A program made the translations under genes and the position numbers. Below are positions 59,440 to 64,000 of a stretch of DNA of 64,000 nucleotides, piece by piece. The stretch spans positions 620,001-684,000 of the forward strand of contig NZ_BBIT01000005.1 of NCBI RefSeq assembly GCF_000730625.1. Direction: 5' to 3'. The stretch's first letter is position 1; each line of letters opens with the position of its first letter. Below the pieces are notes generated by a model. That model worked only from the letters and a program-made list of their open reading frames with translations, was not told the DNA's origin and did not search any database. Origin of the DNA: Pseudomonas oryzihabitans NBRC 102199 (GTDB lineage: Bacteria > Pseudomonadota > Gammaproteobacteria > Pseudomonadales > Pseudomonadaceae).

Positions 59440-59485
59440 TGCAACCGGATCGACGGTAGAACCTTGCGGGTTGCACTTGGTTGCA
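59440..59485. promoter_or_regulatory. Candidate PutA operator boxes upstream of putA
   Basis: Three GTTGCA motifs occur: TGCAAC at 59440-59445 (inverse), GTTGCA at 59470-59475 and GTTGCA at 59480-59485, the last two 10 bp apart, one helical turn. GTTGCA is the known recognition hexamer of the PutA ribbon-helix-helix domain in E. coli. The sites end about 65 nt before the putA start codon. Confidence 0.75.
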
Positions 59486-59549
59486 CTTTTCTTTCGAGCG
59501 GCGCTAAGCTGCGCCGAATTTCGACGCCTTCTTGCTTGAGGACCTGCGC

Positions 59550-62500
59550 ATGGCCACTACCACCACCCTGGGCGTAAAGCTCGACGAAGCCACCCGCGAT
59601 CGCCTCAAGGAAGCGGCGCGCCGTATCGACCGGACGCCCCACTGGCTGATCAAGCAGGCCATCTTCACCTACCTGGAAACCCTGGAAAGCGGCGCGACCC
59701 TGGCCGATCTGCAGGGCATCGCCCAGCGCCTGGCCGAGGGTGACAACGAAGCCGTCGAGGCGTTGGCCGATCCGGTCTACCAGCCGTTCCTGGAATTCGC
59801 CGAGAGCATCCTGCCGCAGTCGGTGCTGCGCTCGGCCATCACCGCGGCCTATCGTCGGCCGGAAGAAGAGCTGCTGCCGCTGCTGCTGGAGCAGGCGCGC
59901 CTGCCGGCAGCCCAGGCCAAGGCCACCCATGAACTGGCTCACCGCATCGCCGAGAAGCTGCGTAATGCCAAGGGTGCAACCGGGCGCTCCGGAATGGTGC
60001 AGAGTCTGCTTCGTGAATTCTCGCTGTCGTCCCAGGAAGGCGTGGCCCTGATGTGCCTGGCCGAAGCCCTGCTGCGCATCCCCGACAAGGGCACCCGCGA
60101 TGCGCTGATCCGCGACAAGATCAGCACCGGCAACTGGCAGCCGCACCTGGGTAACAGCCCCTCGCTGTTCGTCAACGCCGCCACCTGGGGCCTGCTGCTG
60201 ACCGGCCGCCTGGTCTCGACCCACAACGAGGCCGGCCTCACCAGTTCGCTCAATCGCCTCATCGGCAAGAGCGGCGAGCCGGTGATCCGCAAGGGCGTGG
60301 ACATGGCCATGCGCCTCATGGGCGAGCAGTTCGTCACCGGCGAGACCATCGCCGAGGCCCTGGCCAACGCCAGCAAGTTCGAGGCGAAGGGCTTCCGCTA
60401 CAGCTACGACATGCTCGGCGAAGCCGCCCTGACCGAGGCCGATGCCCGCCGCTACCTGGCCTCCTACGAGCAGGCCATCCACTCCATCGGCAAGGCCTCC
60501 CATGGCCGTGGCATCTACGAGGGCCCGGGCATCTCCATCAAGCTCTCGGCACTGCATCCGCGCTACAGCCGCGCCCAGTACGACCGGGTGATGAGCGAGC
60601 TCTATCCGCGCCTGCTGGAACTGACCCTGCTGGCCAAGCGCTACGACATCGGCCTGAACATCGACGCCGAGGAAGCCGATCGCCTGGAGATCTCCCTGGA
60701 TCTCCTGGAGCGCCTGTCCTTCGAACCGCAACTGGCCGGCTGGAACGGCATCGGCTTCGTCATCCAGGCCTACCAGAAGCGCTGCCCGCTGGTGATTGAC
60801 TACCTGATCGACCTGGCCAAGCGCAGCCGTCGGCGTCTGATGATCCGGCTGGTCAAGGGCGCCTACTGGGACAGCGAGATCAAGCGCGCCCAGGTGGAAG
60901 GCCTGGAGGGTTATCCGGTCTATACCCGCAAGGTCTACACCGACGTGGCCTATCTGGCCTGCGCCCGCAAGCTCCTGGCGGCGCCGGAATCCATCTATCC
61001 GCAATTCGCCACCCACAACGCCCACACCCTGGCGGCCATCTACCAGCTCGGCGGGCAGAACTACTACCCCGGCCAGTACGAATTCCAGTGCCTGCACGGC
61101 ATGGGCGAGCCGCTGTACGAGCAGGTGGTGGGCAGCGTCAAGGACGGCAAGCTGGCACGGCCGTGCCGCATCTATGCCCCGGTGGGCACCCACGAGACGC
61201 TGCTGGCCTACCTGGTCCGCCGCCTGCTGGAAAACGGCGCCAACACCTCCTTCGTCAACCGCATCGCCGACCATTCCATCTCCCTCGACGAGCTGGTGGC
61301 CGATCCGGTGGTGCAGATCGAGCAGCAGTCCACCAACGAAGGCGCCATCGGCCTGCCGCATCCGCGCATTCCCCATCCCAGCGCCCTGTACGGCGCCGAG
61401 CGCTGCAATTCCAGCGGTCTGGACCTGTCCAGCGAACACCGCCTGGGTTCGCTGTCCGCGGCCCTGCTGGCCAGTGGCAACACCGCCTGGGAAGCCCGCC
61501 CGCTGCTGGGTCGTGCCAGCGAGCCGTCGATTGCGCAACCGGTGCTCAATCCGGCCGATCGCCGCGATCGCGTCGGTCAGGTCAGCAACGCCACCCGTGC
61601 CGATGTCGACATCGCCCTGGAAGAAGCCCTGGCCGCCGCACCCATCTGGCAATCCACGCCGCCCGAGCAGCGCGCCGCCGCCCTGGATCGCGCCGCCGAA
61701 TTGATGGAGGCGCAGATCCAGCCGCTGATGGGCCTGCTGGTGCGCGAGGCCGGCAAGACCTACGCCAACGCCATCGCCGAGGTGCGCGAGGCGGTGGACT
61801 TCCTGCGCTACTACGCCGCCCTGGTGCGCCGTGACTTCGCCAACGACAGCCACCGCCCGCTGGGTCCGGTGGTCTGCATCAGCCCCTGGAACTTCCCCCT
61901 GGCCATCTTCAGCGGCCAGATCGCCGCGGCCCTGGCCGCCGGCAACACCGTGCTGGCCAAGCCGGCCGAGCAGACCCCGCTGATCGCCGCCCAGGCCGTG
62001 CGTATCCTGCTGGAGGCCGGCATCCCCGAAGGCGTGCTGCAACTGCTGCCGGGCGAGGGCTCGACCATCGGCGCCGCCCTGGTCAACGACGTGCGGGTCA
62101 AGGGCGTGATGTTCACCGGCTCCACCGAGGTGGCGCAGATTCTGGCGCGCAACATCGCCGGACGCCTGGACGCCCAGGGCCGGCCGATTCCGCTGATCGC
62201 CGAGACCGGTGGCCAGAACGCCATGATCGTCGACTCCTCGGCCCTGGCCGAGCAGGTGGTCGCCGACGTGGTGGCCTCCGCCTTCGACAGCGCCGGTCAG
62301 CGCTGCTCGGCCCTGCGCGTGCTCTGCGTGCAGGACGACGTGGCCGATCGCGTGCTGGAAATGCTCAAGGGCGCCATGGCCGAATGCCGACTGGGTAACC
62401 CGGAGAATCTGGCCATCGACATCGGCCCGGTGATCGACGGCGAGGCCAAGGCCACCATCGACAAGCACATCCAGACCCTGCGCGGTAAGGGTCGCCGGGT

Positions 62501-63518
62501 GCACCAGGGCGGGCGCGTCGAAGGCGATGCCATCCACCGCGGCACCTTCGTCATGCCCACCCTGATCGAGCTGGAGAGCCTGGCGGAACTGGGGCGCGAG
62601 GTCTTCGGCCCGGTGCTCCACGTGGTGCGCTATGGCCGCAAGGACCTGGACAAGGTCATCGACCAGATCAATGCCACCGGCTACGGCCTGACCTTCGGCG
62701 TGCACACCCGCATCGACGAGACCATCGCCAAGGTGGTGGAGCGCGCCCATGCCGGCAACCTCTACGTCAACCGCAACATGGTCGGCGCGGTGGTCGGGGT
62801 GCAGCCCTTCGGCGGCGAAGGCCTCTCGGGCACCGGTCCCAAGGCCGGTGGCCCGCTGTACCTCTATCGCCTGCTCAGCACCCGTCCCGATGGTGATCCC
62901 GCGGTGGCCCTGGCCAAGGGCAGCACCGGCGAGACCGAATGGCAGGTGCGCGATGCCCTGCGCCAGCAGGCCGGCAATCCGCTGGGCGCCCTGCACGACT
63001 GGGCCAGGCAGCAGGGCCTGGGCGAGCTGGAGCAGGCCTGCCTGAGATTTGCCGAGGAATCCCTGAGCGGTCTGACCCGCCTGCTGCCGGGTCCGACCGG
63101 CGAGCGCAACAGCTACAGCCTGCTGCCGCGCAGCCGGGTGCTGTGCCTGGCGGCCGACGAAAGCGATCTGCTGCTGCAACTGGCGGCGGTCATGGCGGTG
63201 GGCAGCACGGCCCTAGTCGAGGACGCCCACAAGACGACGCTGACGCGCCTGCCGCAAGCCGTGCGCGCGCGGGTTCAGGTGGCGGCCGACTGGCGCAAGG
63301 ACGAGGTCGCCTTCGAGGCGGTCCTGCACCACGGCGATTCCGATCAGCTGCGCCAGGTCTGCCAGCAGGTGGCCAAGCGCAATGGTCCCATCGTCGGCGT
63401 CCAGGGCCTGGCCCGCGGCGAGACCGCCATTCCGCTGGAGCGCCTGCTCATCGAGCGCGCCCTGAGCGTGAATACCGCAGCGGCGGGTGGTAATGCGAGT
63501 CTGATGACCATCGGCTGA
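59550..63518 (+). CDS. putA: Trifunctional PutA: proline dehydrogenase, P5C dehydrogenase, DNA-binding repressor
   Basis: A 1322-residue protein that oxidises proline to glutamate. The N-terminal ribbon-helix-helix domain (TTTLGVKLDEATRDRLKEAARRIDRTPHWLIKQAI, residues 4-40) marks it as an autorepressor. The FAD proline dehydrogenase barrel (~260-570) has GISIKLSALHPRYS and RLVKGAYWDSEIK. The aldehyde dehydrogenase half (~640-1130) has PWNFPLAIF, IAETGGQNA and catalytic C919 in GQRCSALRV. A conserved C-terminal domain follows. No putP neighbours in the window. ATG 59550 fits the family start. Confidence 0.96.
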   Translation: MATTTTLGVKLDEATRDRLKEAARRIDRTPHWLIKQAIFTYLETLESGATLADLQGIAQRLAEGDNEAVEALADPVYQPFLEFAESILPQSVLRSAITAAYRRPEEELLPLLLEQARLPAAQAKATHELAHRIAEKLRNAKGATGRSGMVQSLLREFSLSSQEGVALMCLAEALLRIPDKGTRDALIRDKISTGNWQPHLGNSPSLFVNAATWGLLLTGRLVSTHNEAGLTSSLNRLIGKSGEPVIRKGVDMAMRLMGEQFVTGETIAEALANASKFEAKGFRYSYDMLGEAALTEADARRYLASYEQAIHSIGKASHGRGIYEGPGISIKLSALHPRYSRAQYDRVMSELYPRLLELTLLAKRYDIGLNIDAEEADRLEISLDLLERLSFEPQLAGWNGIGFVIQAYQKRCPLVIDYLIDLAKRSRRRLMIRLVKGAYWDSEIKRAQVEGLEGYPVYTRKVYTDVAYLACARKLLAAPESIYPQFATHNAHTLAAIYQLGGQNYYPGQYEFQCLHGMGEPLYEQVVGSVKDGKLARPCRIYAPVGTHETLLAYLVRRLLENGANTSFVNRIADHSISLDELVADPVVQIEQQSTNEGAIGLPHPRIPHPSALYGAERCNSSGLDLSSEHRLGSLSAALLASGNTAWEARPLLGRASEPSIAQPVLNPADRRDRVGQVSNATRADVDIALEEALAAAPIWQSTPPEQRAAALDRAAELMEAQIQPLMGLLVREAGKTYANAIAEVREAVDFLRYYAALVRRDFANDSHRPLGPVVCISPWNFPLAIFSGQIAAALAAGNTVLAKPAEQTPLIAAQAVRILLEAGIPEGVLQLLPGEGSTIGAALVNDVRVKGVMFTGSTEVAQILARNIAGRLDAQGRPIPLIAETGGQNAMIVDSSALAEQVVADVVASAFDSAGQRCSALRVLCVQDDVADRVLEMLKGAMAECRLGNPENLAIDIGPVIDGEAKATIDKHIQTLRGKGRRVHQGGRVEGDAIHRGTFVMPTLIELESLAELGREVFGPVLHVVRYGRKDLDKVIDQINATGYGLTFGVHTRIDETIAKVVERAHAGNLYVNRNMVGAVVGVQPFGGEGLSGTGPKAGGPLYLYRLLSTRPDGDPAVALAKGSTGETEWQVRDALRQQAGNPLGALHDWARQQGLGELEQACLRFAEESLSGLTRLLPGPTGERNSYSLLPRSRVLCLAADESDLLLQLAAVMAVGSTALVEDAHKTTLTRLPQAVRARVQVAADWRKDEVAFEAVLHHGDSDQLRQVCQQVAKRNGPIVGVQGLARGETAIPLERLLIERALSVNTAAAGGNASLMTIG

Positions 63519-63801
63519 GGAGGCGCTGGCTGAGCTGCATGCAACGAAGCCCGACACTCGTGTATCCGTTGGGCTTCGACGGTGGAGCCGTTTCAACCCA
63601 ATCTACGGACGCGCGCCGCGATGCCCCCTCTCCCTCCGGGAGAGGGTTGGGGTGAGGGCGAGGTGCGAGGGATAGGCCCAGGGCTGTTGGGCTGGGATGG
63701 TGGAGCCGTCTTGACCCAACCTACGAATGCACGTCCGTAGGTTGGGTTGAGCGCAGCGAAGCCCAGCAGGCAGACTTGCTGTCTGGCTCCGATAGCAGAA
63801 T
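63519..63801. repeat. Intergenic repeat cluster after putA
   Basis: No gene seen. It contains three units of a GTTGGGC / CAACCCAA family (63567-63609, 63685-63725 and 63736-63765), the last beginning CGTAGGTTGGGTTGAGCGCA. This is the same core as the ends of the ppk-ppx inverted repeat. The CCCTCTCCC palindrome at 63626-63646 matches the one at 47530. Confidence 0.8.
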
Positions 63802-64000
63802 CTAATACAGCGCCCCATACCCCTCCGGTTCCACCGGAAAGCTGCCATCGTTGGCGGCGATCAGTTTGTTCAGGCGTACCGGGATGGCCTTGGCAGCTGG
63901 CACCTTGCTGCCTTCGGCGTGGTGCCAGAGCGGGATCAGGGCGTTGCATTCGGGGTAGTAGCCGCCACAGGCCCCTTCCGGAATGTTGTAGGGCGTGACT
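63802..64000 (-). CDS. FdhF/YdeP family molybdopterin oxidoreductase, C-terminal end (5' part outside window)
   Basis: Only the last 66 residues are visible; the gene continues beyond the right edge. The end VTPYNIPEGACGGYYPECNALIPLWHHAEGS then KAIPVRLNK matches the C-terminus of YdeP-type enzymes. It parallels the end of the enzyme at 49394-51718 (QAAGYYPETNPLVPL ... FVAIKV), so this is a second paralogue in the window. A TAG stop lies at 63802-63804. Confidence 0.8.
   Translation of the reverse strand, partial: VTPYNIPEGACGGYYPECNALIPLWHHAEGSKVPAAKAIPVRLNKLIAANDGSFPVEPEGYGALY

Overview
The window looks like a chromosomal segment of a high-GC Pseudomonas. Gene after gene follows the order known from the P. 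aeruginosa PA5277 to PA5221 region: lysA-lppL-cyaY-rnk, corA, argH, algZ-algR-hemC-hemD-hemX-hemY, dsbB, algQ, an ABC-F ATPase, hemB-ppk-ppx, trxA-rho, ubiD, glpT, 6S RNA-zapA, yecA-pepP-ubiH-ubiI and cysQ-nudE-yrfG. The species cannot be fixed from the sequence alone; a lineage near P. oryzihabitans is only a guess. There are no tRNAs, rRNAs, CRISPR arrays, transposases or prophage genes.

Layout. 1-6.3 kb: lysine, Fe-S and nucleotide housekeeping genes, a CorA transporter, a frameshifted 3-hydroxyisobutyrate-dehydrogenase-like gene, a secreted GH114 glycosidase and argH. 6.3-14 kb: the AlgZ/AlgR two-component system, then the heme operon hemCDXY, dsbB and the sigma-70 binding protein AlgQ. 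14-21.3 kb: ABC-F ATPase, small MscS channel, LysE exporter, SDR enzyme, DUF188 protein, an MHYT-GGDEF-EAL cyclic-di-GMP protein and a DedA protein. 21.5-27.3 kb: hemB and the convergent polyphosphate genes ppk and ppx, separated by 0.9 kb of intergenic repeats forming a large inverted repeat. 27.3-31.1 kb: a polar amino-acid ABC transporter with a divergent FCD-type GntR regulator, placed between ppx and trxA. 31.2-37.1 kb: trxA, rho with a C-rich leader, ubiD, a ferredoxin-reductase-like gene, and glpT behind a GlpR-like inverted repeat. 37.2-47.5 kb: small membrane and envelope genes, 5-formyl-THF cyclo-ligase, 6S RNA, zapA, and the ubiquinone and nucleotide-hydrolase clusters. 47.5-51.8 kb: LysR regulator, fdhD and an FdhF/YdeP-type molybdoenzyme. 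51.8-57.9 kb: a small PBP-like protein, a porin and two chemoreceptors, the second interrupted by an amber codon. 58.3-63.5 kb: a luciferase-like monooxygenase and trifunctional putA with PutA boxes. 63.8-64 kb: the C-terminus of a second FdhF/YdeP-type oxidoreductase.

Working together: hemC, hemD, hemX, hemY and hemB serve tetrapyrrole synthesis. ubiD, ubiH and ubiI serve ubiquinone synthesis. ppk and ppx make and degrade polyphosphate. AlgQ, 6S RNA and Rho act on RNA polymerase or transcription. AlgZ/AlgR, the MHYT protein and the chemoreceptors handle signalling.

I found no clearly new multi-gene system. The observations most worth checking are two broken genes (a +1 frameshift near 3640 and an amber codon at 56533), the ppk-ppx inverted repeat, several operator candidates (GntR-FCD, GlpR, PutA), the rho leader, and the porin/PBP-like/chemoreceptor trio. 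Gene order comparisons rest on recalled knowledge of P. aeruginosa, not on an alignment.
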